Source of the DNA: an uncultured Bacteroides sp. | Lineage (GTDB): Bacteria > Bacteroidota > Bacteroidia > Bacteroidales > Bacteroidaceae | Length of the DNA stretch: 64,000 nt | Direction: 5' to 3' | NCBI RefSeq assembly: GCF_910586915.1 | Contig: NZ_CAJULN010000013.1 | Coordinates: 20,369-84,368 of the forward strand | Shown: one piece after another, positions 8,042 through 16,437 of the stretch | How positions within the stretch are numbered: position 1 is the first letter of the stretch | Layout: each line of letters starts with the position of its first letter | Notes under the pieces: generated by a model | Told to the model about the DNA's origin: nothing | What the model saw: only the letters and a program-made list of their open reading frames with translations | The model's database searches: none | Translations under genes and position numbers: made by a program

Positions 8042-9982
8042 TTATTTCGAAATATGTAATATTCCGTCCTCCATCTTCAAAGTGCCCTCGTCCAACAGGC
8101 TGCGGATGGCCTCGGCAACGTCCTCTCTTTCTGCTGTTAATTGAACGGCTATCTCTTTGGGAGATGACGGGCGCTGGAGGAGCAATGCGCTGATTTGCTG
8201 CTTCAGTTCTTCAAAGGCGACTTCGGAGGAAGCATTCGTCGCACGGTGGCTGAGGCAGACATCGCATTGCCCGCAGTTGTGCTTGTTTTCCTCTCCGAAA
8301 TAGCGGAGCAGCATCCGGCTGCGGCATACATTCTCTGAGCCGACATACGTTTCCATTGCCTGGATGCGTGCTTCGTAGCGTGCCTTGCGCTCTTCATAGA
8401 CCGAGGGGGGGATGTGTACGAAACGAAGCTCCTGCCGCTCGCGCGCGTATATAATATAAGGTGTCTTTTTGCGAGGAATGTAATCTACGATGCGCCGTTT
8501 GGTCAGCGTCACCAATATGTTGTAGATTTGCTCGCGAGTCAGTCCGGTGCGGAGGGCGAGGGATGCTTCGTTGATATAAGCATAATCCGTAAATACCCCT
8601 GTGTACATACGGAGGATGATTTGTATCAACGCTTCCGCTTCCGGCCCCATTTCGTACAACTTGTACAACTCATCCCGGCGAAGCGTGAAAAGGATGCGCG
8701 AAGCGTTGTCCTGCTCGTCTGTGTATTCCAGGTAACCGGCTTGAGTCAATATCTTCAGTGCACTGTCTACCGGGACCGGGAAGTATTTGAACTTCCGGCA
8801 AAACTCTTCGAGGTTGAATTCGCGCACACACTGGAAGCCGTCTCCCATTGCCATCTGGTAATAATATTGCAGATGCTCGTAGACATCGAGTATGTACGTT
8901 TTGTCGGGGAAAGTATCCGCTATCCGTTTGTGCAGGGTTGTCTTGTCCGACTTGGCGTATAGGATGACGGCATAGGCCTTCTTACCGTCTCTTCCCGCAC
9001 GTCCCGCCTCCTGGAAGTAGGCTTCGGGCGAATCGGGCAAGTCGAGGTGCAGCACAATGCGGACATCGGGCTTGTCGATACCCATCCCGAAGGCGTTTGT
9101 TGCCACCATCACGCGGACTTCCCCGTTTTGCCAACGCTTTTGCCGGAGGTCTTTTACGGCATTGTCGAGCCCGGCATGGTAGAAGTCGGCAGTAATATCT
9201 TCGTTCACCAACAGTTCGGTGATTTCTTTGGTGCGCCGTCTGTTGCGCACATAGACAATGGCGCTGCCTTCTATTTTTCGCAGGATATGCAGCAGTTCGC
9301 TTGTCTTGTTGTCTGTCTTGCGGACGATGTATGCTAAATTCTTCCGTTCGAAACTCATGCGGAAGACATTCCCTTTCTCGAAATTCAGCCGTTCCTGGAT
9401 GTCTTTTACCACTGCCGGAGTTGCGGTCGCGGTGAGTGCCAGCACCGGAACTCCCGGCAGAAGTTCCCGTATTTCCGCTATCTTCAGGTAGGCGGGGCGG
9501 AAATCGTATCCCCATTGCGAGATACAGTGGCTTTCGTCTACCGTTATCATGGAGACTTTCATGGAACGGAGCTTGGTGCGGAATATTTCCGTATCCAAAC
9601 GTTCCGGAGAGATATAGAGGAATTTGTAGTTGCCGAAGATGCAGTTTTCGAGTGCGGTGATAATCTCCTGCCGGGTCATACCCGAATATACGGCGAGTGC
9701 CTTGATACCGCGTTTGCGCAGATTGTGTACCTGGTCTTTCATCAGGGCGATGAGGGGAGTGATGACGATACAAATCCCCTCTTGGGCGAGGGCGGGAACC
9801 TGAAAGGTGATGGACTTTCCGCCGCCGGTAGGCATCAGTCCCAACGTATCTCTGCCTTCGCCGATACTGGTAATGATCTCTTCCTGCAAGTCGCGGAAAG
9901 AGTCATAACCCCAGTATTGTTTTAATATCTCCTGATACTTACTCAATCGGTTTGATGTCTTCGATTTGAAGTTGTACTTCAC
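8042..9982 (-). CDS. recQ: ATP-dependent DNA helicase RecQ family
   Basis: This superfamily 2 3'-5' helicase acts in recombination and repair. It has Walker A PTGGGKS (51-57), the DESH box in DESHCISQWG, LTATAT, and the motif VI segment GRAGRDGK. Four cysteines in the RecQ-Ct zinc-binding region (CRSRM...CGQCDVC) are present. After it comes a winged-helix-like tail (PKEIAVQLTAEREDVAEAIR); a classic HRDC domain is not obvious. The GTG at 9982 gives 646 residues and overlaps recJ by 44 nt. A TTG at 9946, giving a protein starting MSKYQEILKQYWGY, is an equally good start because homologues begin near there. Coupled to recJ. Confidence 0.93.
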   Translation of the reverse strand: MKYNFKSKTSNRLSKYQEILKQYWGYDSFRDLQEEIITSIGEGRDTLGLMPTGGGKSITFQVPALAQEGICIVITPLIALMKDQVHNLRKRGIKALAVYSGMTRQEIITALENCIFGNYKFLYISPERLDTEIFRTKLRSMKVSMITVDESHCISQWGYDFRPAYLKIAEIRELLPGVPVLALTATATPAVVKDIQERLNFEKGNVFRMSFERKNLAYIVRKTDNKTSELLHILRKIEGSAIVYVRNRRRTKEITELLVNEDITADFYHAGLDNAVKDLRQKRWQNGEVRVMVATNAFGMGIDKPDVRIVLHLDLPDSPEAYFQEAGRAGRDGKKAYAVILYAKSDKTTLHKRIADTFPDKTYILDVYEHLQYYYQMAMGDGFQCVREFNLEEFCRKFKYFPVPVDSALKILTQAGYLEYTDEQDNASRILFTLRRDELYKLYEMGPEAEALIQIILRMYTGVFTDYAYINEASLALRTGLTREQIYNILVTLTKRRIVDYIPRKKTPYIIYARERQELRFVHIPPSVYEERKARYEARIQAMETYVGSENVCRSRMLLRYFGEENKHNCGQCDVCLSHRATNASSEVAFEELKQQISALLLQRPSSPKEIAVQLTAEREDVAEAIRSLLDEGTLKMEDGILHISK

Positions 9983-11657
9983 CCCGTTTGTGGGTGTTCT
10001 CTTCGATGGTGTAGCAGATGTCGAACGAACGTTTGGTCTTGATGTACCGCACGTGCGAACTTTGCCCGAATGCGATACCGTTCATGACGTTGTTCGATTT
10101 GTTATCCACCAGTTCGAGCTTGATGTGTTCCTGGTCGCGTCCTACCACTTTGCTTGTTCCGTAGTCATACACATGGTGCGTGCAGAAGATAGGTTTGATG
10201 TTGTCGGGACCGAAAGGATTGAATTTTTTCAGGTCGTTGAAGAACCTGGGAGAGATGTCTCTGAAATCAATCTCGGCATCAATGTCAATGACGGCACTCG
10301 TCTGTTCCGGTAGGATATGCTGTGAGACATATTCCTCAAACCGCTTGGTGAAGGCAGCCACATTCTCCACTTTCATGGATAATCCGGCAGCATAAGTGTG
10401 TCCGCCGAAGTTCTCCAACAGGTCGCGGCAATGCTCAATCGCTTTGTACACATCGAAACCGGAGACGGAACGTGCCGACCCCGTTGCCATATCGTCCGTG
10501 CGGGTCAGCACCACGGCAGGACGATAGTAGACTTCCGTCAGGCGGGAAGCCACGATACCGATTACACCTTTGTGCCACTCTTCGTTATAAAGAACGATAG
10601 AGCGGCGGTCGGCCAGTCCTTCCAAATGGGCGACGATTCTGTTTGCCTCTTCCGTCATGCTCTTGTCGAGGTCTTTCCGTGTCTCGTTATACTGATTGAT
10701 TTGTCCGGCTTTCTCAAGTGCAGCCGAGAAGTCTTTCTCCGTCAGCAGGTCGACCGCCTCTTTTCCGTTTTGGATACGTCCCGATGCATTGATGCGCGGA
10801 CCGATTTTGAACACGATATCGCTGACTGTAATTTCTTTTTCGGAAAGTCCGCATACATCGATAATGGCTTTCATCCCGATGCTCGGATTGCTGTTCAACT
10901 GCTTCAACCCGTGAAAAGCAAGAATGCGGTTCTCGCCCATAATCGGAACGATGTCTGATGCAATGCTGACCGCCACAATGTCAAGCAACGGAATCAGGTG
11001 GTGAAACTCGATACCGTTACTGATAGCGAAGGCTTGCATGAACTTGAAACCGACGCCGCATCCTGAAAGGTGCGTGTACGGATAGGTGTTGTCCGGGCGT
11101 TTGGCGTTCAGAATAGCTACGGCAGGCGGGAGTATATCGTCCGGCACATGGTGGTCGCAGATGATAAAATCAATACCTTTCTCTTTGGCATACGTCACTT
11201 CCTCTACTGCTTTTATTCCACAGTCGAGCACAATAATTAAGCCTACGCCGGTTTCTGCGGCATAGTCCACTCCCTTTTTAGAAATCCCATACCCCTCGTT
11301 GTAACGGTCGGGTATGTAATAATCAAGGTTCGAATAGAACTGTTGGATAAACTTGTAGACCAGTGCCACGGCGGTAGTACCGTCTACGTCATAATCTCCA
11401 TAAATTAGAATACGTTCTTTCTTTCCCATCGCCCTGTTCAGACGTTCTACTGCAATATCCATATCCCTCATCAGGAATGGGTCATGCAGGTCGGGCAATT
11501 GCGGGCGGAAGAATTTCTTGGCATCTGTTGGCTTTGTAATTCCCCGTTGCACCAAAAGTTGTCCGAGTATCGGGCTAATCCCCAATTCTTGTGCCAATGT
11601 CTGGCTTATTTCTGTCTGTTCGGGTGTAATGGGTCGATAATTCCATTTGTGATTCAT
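9939..11657 (-). CDS. recJ: single-stranded-DNA-specific exonuclease RecJ
   Basis: This 572-residue 5'-3' ssDNA exonuclease belongs to the DHH family. YGDYDVDG (86-93) and CDHH (167-170) supply metal ligands. The DHHA1 region contains a GGH motif in FGGHTYAAGL near residue 405, and the OB-fold/C-terminal part is present. It is followed by recQ with overlapping coding sequence, and the RecJ-RecQ pairing is functionally sensible because RecQ unwinds ends that RecJ degrades. A TACTTTTA box at 11725-11732 (minus strand) may be its promoter. Confidence 0.95.
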   Translation of the reverse strand: MNHKWNYRPITPEQTEISQTLAQELGISPILGQLLVQRGITKPTDAKKFFRPQLPDLHDPFLMRDMDIAVERLNRAMGKKERILIYGDYDVDGTTAVALVYKFIQQFYSNLDYYIPDRYNEGYGISKKGVDYAAETGVGLIIVLDCGIKAVEEVTYAKEKGIDFIICDHHVPDDILPPAVAILNAKRPDNTYPYTHLSGCGVGFKFMQAFAISNGIEFHHLIPLLDIVAVSIASDIVPIMGENRILAFHGLKQLNSNPSIGMKAIIDVCGLSEKEITVSDIVFKIGPRINASGRIQNGKEAVDLLTEKDFSAALEKAGQINQYNETRKDLDKSMTEEANRIVAHLEGLADRRSIVLYNEEWHKGVIGIVASRLTEVYYRPAVVLTRTDDMATGSARSVSGFDVYKAIEHCRDLLENFGGHTYAAGLSMKVENVAAFTKRFEEYVSQHILPEQTSAVIDIDAEIDFRDISPRFFNDLKKFNPFGPDNIKPIFCTHHVYDYGTSKVVGRDQEHIKLELVDNKSNNVMNGIAFGQSSHVRYIKTKRSFDICYTIEENTHKRGEVQLQIEDIKPIE

Positions 11658-11855
11658 TCTTATATATTGCTTTTTTCTTTTCTGTTCTCAAGGGTTGAGA
11701 AAGGCACTTCTTTTCAACGAGGGGTAAAAGTACGAAAAAAACCGGAAGTGGGAGAAGATATGATGAAAATATTTCGTGGGCAACTTATAATGGCTTTATC
11801 TTCGGGCTATATATGGACTGCTGCTTTACCGCCCAATAAGGCTCAGACGGAATGT

Positions 11856-12281
11856 TTATCGCAAATCCCGTTCTTCGTATTTGCATATCGCCTCTATCCA
11901 CTCCTCAGTCAGTGGCATAGACTCATGCTTTTCCAAGTCGAAAGTCACCATGACAGACTTGCAGATGCATTTTATCTCGTTCGTTTCCGTATCAATCACC
12001 CGTTGGACCAGATGAAAACTCTTGGTGCCTATCTTGGAGACGGCCGTTTGCACGGCAATATGGTCTGATGCGAAAATCTGCTTGACGAAGTCCGCTTCGA
12101 TATGAACGACAACGATACCCATCTTCTCCCAATCTACGCCCGGACATACCGAGGCGAAGTATTCGGTCTTTCCCAAATCATAAAAAGAGAAATAAACGGT
12201 GTTGTTGACGTGCCCGAATTTATCTACGTCATTGAAGCGCAACTGAATAGGTAATGTGTGGTGAAATACGATTTCTTCCAT
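11856..12281 (-). CDS. acyl-CoA thioesterase, 4HBT hotdog family
   Basis: The protein of about 141 residues has the single hotdog fold of YbgC-like thioesterases: LRFNDVDKFGHVNNTVYFS near the N-terminus has the D..GHVNN.VY signature in which Asp is catalytic. It likely hydrolyses acyl-CoA or acyl-ACP thioesters; substrate unknown. ATG at 12281 is preferred over an in-frame GTG at 12290 because the divergent promoter lies just upstream. The 199 nt between its stop and recJ hold nothing recognised. Confidence 0.85.
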   Translation of the reverse strand: MEEIVFHHTLPIQLRFNDVDKFGHVNNTVYFSFYDLGKTEYFASVCPGVDWEKMGIVVVHIEADFVKQIFASDHIAVQTAVSKIGTKSFHLVQRVIDTETNEIKCICKSVMVTFDLEKHESMPLTEEWIEAICKYEERDLR

Positions 12282-12298
12282 TGTTTTCACTTAATCTT

Positions 12299-12328
12299 TT
12301 TGAATTCGGCGCAAAATTAGTACTTTTG
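12299..12328 (+). promoter_or_regulatory. promoter of the Sua5-ClC operon
   Basis: TTTG at 12299-12302 and TACTTTTG at 12321-12328 are spaced by 18 nt, close to the Bacteroides consensus. The position rules out the in-frame GTG at 12330 as start and favours the ATG at 12360. Confidence 0.65.
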
Positions 12329-12343
12329 CGTGTTATTCTCAAC
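12312..12343 (-). promoter_or_regulatory. promoter of the thioesterase gene (divergent)
   Basis: On the minus strand TAATTTTG (12319-12312) matches TAnnTTTG; GTTG (12343-12340) sits 20 nt upstream as a weak -33 box. The -7 box lies one base from that of the oppositely oriented Sua5-type gene. Confidence 0.55.
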
Positions 12344-12359
12344 AGAAATTAACCAAGAA

Positions 12360-12923
12360 ATGATAGAAGATATTAAAAAAGCCTGTCAGGTGATGAATGA
12401 AGGGGGAGTCATCCTTTATCCTACTGATACCGTTTGGGGAATAGGCTGCGACGCGACTAACGAAGAGGCGGTGCGTCGTGTATATGAGATAAAGAAACGT
12501 GCGGACAGCAAGGCGATGCTTGTGTTGGTAGATACTCCTGTGAAGGTGGATTTTTATGTACAGGATGTACCCAATGTAGCATGGGACTTGATTGAAGTTG
12601 CCGACAAGCCGTTGACGATAATTTATTCTGGTGCACGTAATTTGGCTCCGAATCTGTTGGCGGAAGACGGAAGTGTGGGCATACGCGTCACAAACGAGGA
12701 GTTCTCAAAACGCCTCTGTCAACGGTTCCGTAAAGCGATTGTCTCTACATCGGCGAATGTGAGCGGGCAGCCCGGTGCTGCCAATTTCAGCGAAATCAGC
12801 GATGAAATCAAATCGGCGGTAGATTATATCGTAAGCTTCCGTCAGGATGATATGAACCGGCCGAAACCTTCAAGTATTATTAAGTTGGACAAAGGTGGAG
12901 TGATTAAGATAATTCGTGAATAA
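12360..12923 (+). CDS. L-threonylcarbamoyladenylate synthase (Sua5/YciO/TsaC family)
   Basis: The protein of about 187 residues has the YrdC-fold core: GGVILYPTDTVWGIGCDA near the N-terminus, the KRADSKAM lysine/arginine motif, and STSANVSGQPG toward the C-terminus. The family makes threonylcarbamoyl-AMP for tRNA t6A37 modification. It has the short single-domain form rather than the long Sua5 form, so TsaC or YciO assignment is not settled. The ATG at 12360 is chosen because a promoter -7 box lies at 12321-12328. It overlaps the downstream ClC gene by one base (TAATG), indicating an operon. Confidence 0.9.
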   Translation: MIEDIKKACQVMNEGGVILYPTDTVWGIGCDATNEEAVRRVYEIKKRADSKAMLVLVDTPVKVDFYVQDVPNVAWDLIEVADKPLTIIYSGARNLAPNLLAEDGSVGIRVTNEEFSKRLCQRFRKAIVSTSANVSGQPGAANFSEISDEIKSAVDYIVSFRQDDMNRPKPSSIIKLDKGGVIKIIRE

Positions 12924-14716
12924 TGAAAGAGGAAAAACAGAGTTTATTACAGCGTTGCATCAAGTGGCGGGAAGCTAATATAAAGGAAAAGCAGTTTATC
13001 CTGATATTAAGTTTCCTGGTCGGAATCTTCACAGCGTTTGCAGCTTTGATATTGAAGTTCTTTATCCATCAGATACAGAATTTCTTGACTGATAATTTTA
13101 ATGTAACGGAAGCCAACTACCTGTATCTGGTATATCCGGTTGTCGGAATTTTCCTGGCGGGCTGGTTTGTGCGCAACATTGTCAAGGACGATATCAGTCA
13201 TGGAGTTACCAAGATTTTATATGCAATTTCCCGCAGAAAGGGGCGAATCAAGCGGCATAACATATGGTCGTCTATCATTGCCAGTGCGATTACCATCGGG
13301 TTCGGTGGTTCGGTAGGAGCGGAGGCGCCGATTGTTTTGACGGGTTCTGCCATCGGCTCCAATTTGGGAAGCATATTCAAGATGGAGCACCGTACGCTGA
13401 TGTTACTTGTCGGTTGCGGAGCGGCAGGTGCCGTTGCCGGTATCTTTAAAGCCCCGATTGCCGGACTGGTATTTACGCTGGAAGTGCTGATGATCGACCT
13501 CACCATGTCTTCGTTGCTCCCTTTGCTGATTTCGGCTGTGACGGCGGCTACCGTTTCTTATATAACTACCGGTACGGAAGCCATGTTCAAGTTTCATCTC
13601 GACCAGCCGTTTGAGTTGGAACGTATTCCTTACGTTATTCTGTTGGGTATCTTTTGCGGACTGATTTCTCTCTACTTCACCCGTAGCATGAACTCGGTGG
13701 AAGGTGTTTTCGGCAAACTCAATAATCCTTATAAAAAATTAGCCTTCGGGGGTGCGATGTTGAGCGTGTTGATTTTCCTTTTCCCACCTCTCTACGGCGA
13801 AGGATACGACACGATTAATCTTCTGCTGAACGGTACGTCTGCCGAGGAGTGGGATACGGTCATGAACAATTCGATATTCTATGGCTATGGTAGTCTGCTC
13901 TTGGTATATCTGATGCTGATTATTCTGCTGAAAGTGTTTGCATCCAGCGCAACGAACGGTGGTGGCGGTTGTGGAGGTATCTTTGCTCCTTCGCTTTACC
14001 TGGGGTGTATTGCCGGATTTGTGTTCTCGCATTTTAGTAATGACTTTGCGTTCTCTGTCTATTTGCCCGAGAAGAATTTTGCTTTGATGGGAATGGCAGG
14101 GGTAATGAGCGGCGTTATGCACGCACCTTTGACCGGAGTGTTTCTGATAGCCGAACTGACCGGCGGATATGATTTGTTCCTTCCGTTGATGATTGTATCC
14201 GTCAGCTCGTATCTGACGATTATCGCGTTTGAACCTCATAGTATTTACTCCATGCGTTTGGCAAAGAGGGGGCAATTGCTGACACATCACAAAGACAAGG
14301 CGGTGCTGACACTGATGAAAATGGAGAATGTGGTGGAAAAGGATTTTGTGGTTGTGCATCCCGAAATGGATTTGGGCGAATTGGTGAAAGGCATTGCTGC
14401 TTCTCATCGGAATGTGTTCCCCGTGACGGATAAGAAAACTGGCGAACTGTTGGGTATTGTCCTGCTTGACGATATCCGTAACATTATGTTCCGGCAAGAA
14501 CTTTACCATCGTTTTACCGTCAATAAATTGATGACATCCGCTCCTGCCAAGATATACAATACGGATGGGATGGAACAAGTGATGCAGACGTTTGACGATA
14601 CTAAAGCCTGGAATCTTCCGGTTGTGGATGAGGAAGGACGTTACGAGGGATTTGTCTCTAAATCGAAAATATTCAACTCATACCGGCAAGTGCTGGTGCA
14701 TTTCTCGGAAGACTAA
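12923..14716 (+). CDS. ClC-type chloride channel/antiporter with CBS domains
   Basis: The 597-residue inner-membrane protein has about 10-12 hydrophobic helices (residues 25-440) with the ClC selectivity motifs GGSVGAEAP (128-136) and GGCGGIFAPSLYLG (about 350-365). E134 corresponds to the gating glutamate of H+/Cl- exchangers, so antiport is likely. Residues about 465-590 form two CBS domains that usually bind adenine nucleotides and regulate transport. Start codon overlaps the Sua5-type stop. Confidence 0.93.
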   Translation: MKEEKQSLLQRCIKWREANIKEKQFILILSFLVGIFTAFAALILKFFIHQIQNFLTDNFNVTEANYLYLVYPVVGIFLAGWFVRNIVKDDISHGVTKILYAISRRKGRIKRHNIWSSIIASAITIGFGGSVGAEAPIVLTGSAIGSNLGSIFKMEHRTLMLLVGCGAAGAVAGIFKAPIAGLVFTLEVLMIDLTMSSLLPLLISAVTAATVSYITTGTEAMFKFHLDQPFELERIPYVILLGIFCGLISLYFTRSMNSVEGVFGKLNNPYKKLAFGGAMLSVLIFLFPPLYGEGYDTINLLLNGTSAEEWDTVMNNSIFYGYGSLLLVYLMLIILLKVFASSATNGGGGCGGIFAPSLYLGCIAGFVFSHFSNDFAFSVYLPEKNFALMGMAGVMSGVMHAPLTGVFLIAELTGGYDLFLPLMIVSVSSYLTIIAFEPHSIYSMRLAKRGQLLTHHKDKAVLTLMKMENVVEKDFVVVHPEMDLGELVKGIAASHRNVFPVTDKKTGELLGIVLLDDIRNIMFRQELYHRFTVNKLMTSAPAKIYNTDGMEQVMQTFDDTKAWNLPVVDEEGRYEGFVSKSKIFNSYRQVLVHFSED

Positions 14717-14742
14717 CCCGTATCTATAACATTGTTAAGATT

Positions 14743-15711
14743 ATGAAGAAAGAAGATTTAAGAATAGTATATATGGGTACTCCCGATTTTGCGGTAGAAG
14801 CCCTGAAACAGTTAGTAGAAGGTGGTTATAATGTGGTGGGTGTGATAACCATGCCCGACAAACCGGCAGGACGCGGACATAAAATACAATACTCTCCGGT
14901 TAAGCAATACGCACTTGAACAGAATTTGCCATTGCTCCAACCGGAGAAGCTAAAAGATGAGGCGTTTGTGGAGGCGTTGCGTGAATGGAAAGCCGATTTA
15001 CAGATTGTAGTCGCCTTCCGTATGTTGCCGGAAGTAGTGTGGAATATGCCACGGTTAGGAACTTTCAATCTCCATGCGTCTTTGCTTCCTCAATATCGCG
15101 GAGCCGCCCCCATCAACTGGGCAGTGATAAACGGCGATACGGAAACAGGTATCACTACTTTCTTCCTGAAACATGAGATAGACACCGGGGAAGTGATTCA
15201 GCAAGTCCGTGTGCCTATTGCGGATACGGATAATGTGGAAGTGGTGCACGATAAACTGATGCTGTTAGGCGGAAAGTTGGTTGTTGAAACGGTTGATGCA
15301 ATCTTGGAAGGCACGGTAAAGTCGATACCTCAAGAAGAAATGGCTGTGGTGGGCGAACTTCGTCCGGCTCCGAAGATATTTAAAGACACCTGCCGGATTG
15401 ACTGGAACCGACCGGTGAAGAATGTCTATGACTTTATTCGCGGACTCTCTCCTTATCCTGCCGCCTGGAGCGAACTGAACACTCCCGAAGGTGAAACTGT
15501 AGTCGTGAAAATCTTCGAGACGGAAAAGATTGTCGAACTGCATCAGTTGCCGGCCGGAACAGTCATGACGGATGGAAAGAAATACATAAAAGTGGCTGTA
15601 TCGGACGGTTTTATATCTATCCTTTCACTACAGTTCCCCGGCAAAAAACGTCTGAAAACGGATGAACTGCTTCGCGGATACCGTCTGACAGATGGAAGTA
15701 AAATGAAATAA
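14743..15711 (+). CDS. fmt: methionyl-tRNA formyltransferase
   Basis: The 322-residue enzyme formylates initiator Met-tRNA using 10-formyl-THF. The N-terminal formyltransferase domain shows the substrate-binding loop LPQYRGAAPINWA (about 115-127) and the preceding NLHAS, whose His belongs to the catalytic triad. The C-terminal OB-like domain begins near 207 (CRIDWNRP). It lies 26 nt after the ClC gene and 23 nt before rpe, so cotranscription is likely. Confidence 0.96.
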   Translation: MKKEDLRIVYMGTPDFAVEALKQLVEGGYNVVGVITMPDKPAGRGHKIQYSPVKQYALEQNLPLLQPEKLKDEAFVEALREWKADLQIVVAFRMLPEVVWNMPRLGTFNLHASLLPQYRGAAPINWAVINGDTETGITTFFLKHEIDTGEVIQQVRVPIADTDNVEVVHDKLMLLGGKLVVETVDAILEGTVKSIPQEEMAVVGELRPAPKIFKDTCRIDWNRPVKNVYDFIRGLSPYPAAWSELNTPEGETVVVKIFETEKIVELHQLPAGTVMTDGKKYIKVAVSDGFISILSLQFPGKKRLKTDELLRGYRLTDGSKMK

Positions 15712-15734
15712 ACTGAACCTAAAATAAAAGAGTT

Positions 15735-16385
15735 ATGAAACCAATTATCGCTCCTTCCATTCTTTCCGCCGATTTCGGAAATTTGGCGAAAGATATTGAG
15801 ATGGTAAACCGTAGCGAAGCGGGATGGGTACATATTGATATTATGGACGGGGTATTTGTCCCGAATATATCATTCGGTTTTCCGGTATTGAAGTATGTAG
15901 CGAAGCTGAGTAAGAAACCTTTGGATGTACATCTGATGATTGTTAATCCGGAGAAGTTCATTCCCGAAGTGAAAGCGTTGGGTGCTCATATAATGAATGT
16001 GCATTATGAAGCGTGCCCACACCTGCACAGGGTGATTCAGCAAATCAAGGAAGCTGGAATGCAACCTGCTGTGACAATCAACCCGGCAACTCCGGTAGCT
16101 ATGCTCCAAGACATTATTCAAGATGTATATATGGTGCTTGTCATGAGTGTTAATCCGGGATTCGGCGGACAGAAGTTCATAGAACATTCGGTAGAGAAAG
16201 TTAGGGAACTGCGTGCGTTGATAGAACGGACAGGTTCAAAAGCCTTAATTGAAGTGGACGGTGGCGTCAATATCGAAACAGGAGCACGTTTGGTTGAGGC
16301 GGGAGCCGATGCTTTGGTGGCAGGTAATGCTGTTTTTGGAGTTCCCGATCCTGAAGAGATGATTTGCCAATTGCACAACTTGTAG
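15735..16385 (+). CDS. rpe: ribulose-phosphate 3-epimerase
   Basis: This 216-residue TIM-barrel enzyme interconverts ribulose 5-phosphate and xylulose 5-phosphate in the pentose phosphate pathway. Family motifs are visible: APSILSADF at the N-terminus, HIDIMDGVFVPN with the metal-binding His and Asp, LDVHLMI, VNPGFGGQKF, and EVDGGVN with the second catalytic Asp. Length is normal. It follows fmt closely and precedes comEC by 43 nt. Confidence 0.97.
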   Translation: MKPIIAPSILSADFGNLAKDIEMVNRSEAGWVHIDIMDGVFVPNISFGFPVLKYVAKLSKKPLDVHLMIVNPEKFIPEVKALGAHIMNVHYEACPHLHRVIQQIKEAGMQPAVTINPATPVAMLQDIIQDVYMVLVMSVNPGFGGQKFIEHSVEKVRELRALIERTGSKALIEVDGGVNIETGARLVEAGADALVAGNAVFGVPDPEEMICQLHNL

Positions 16386-16407
16386 TTATGAACAGGATTT
16401 ATGACCG

Positions 16408-16437
16408 CGTACCTCAACCACTGACGCGTTGAGTACG
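16408..16437 (+). promoter_or_regulatory. hairpin over the TTG start of comEC
   Basis: CGTA (16408-16411) and CTCAAC (16413-16418) pair with GTTGAG (16428-16433) and TACG (16434-16437) with one bulged base, enclosing the proposed TTG start (16429-16431) in the stem. A 14-codon ORF (16388-16432, MNRIYDRVPQPLTR) ends in a TGA that overlaps this TTG, so translation of it could open the hairpin and couple to comEC. Structure is seen; regulation is inferred. Confidence 0.35.
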
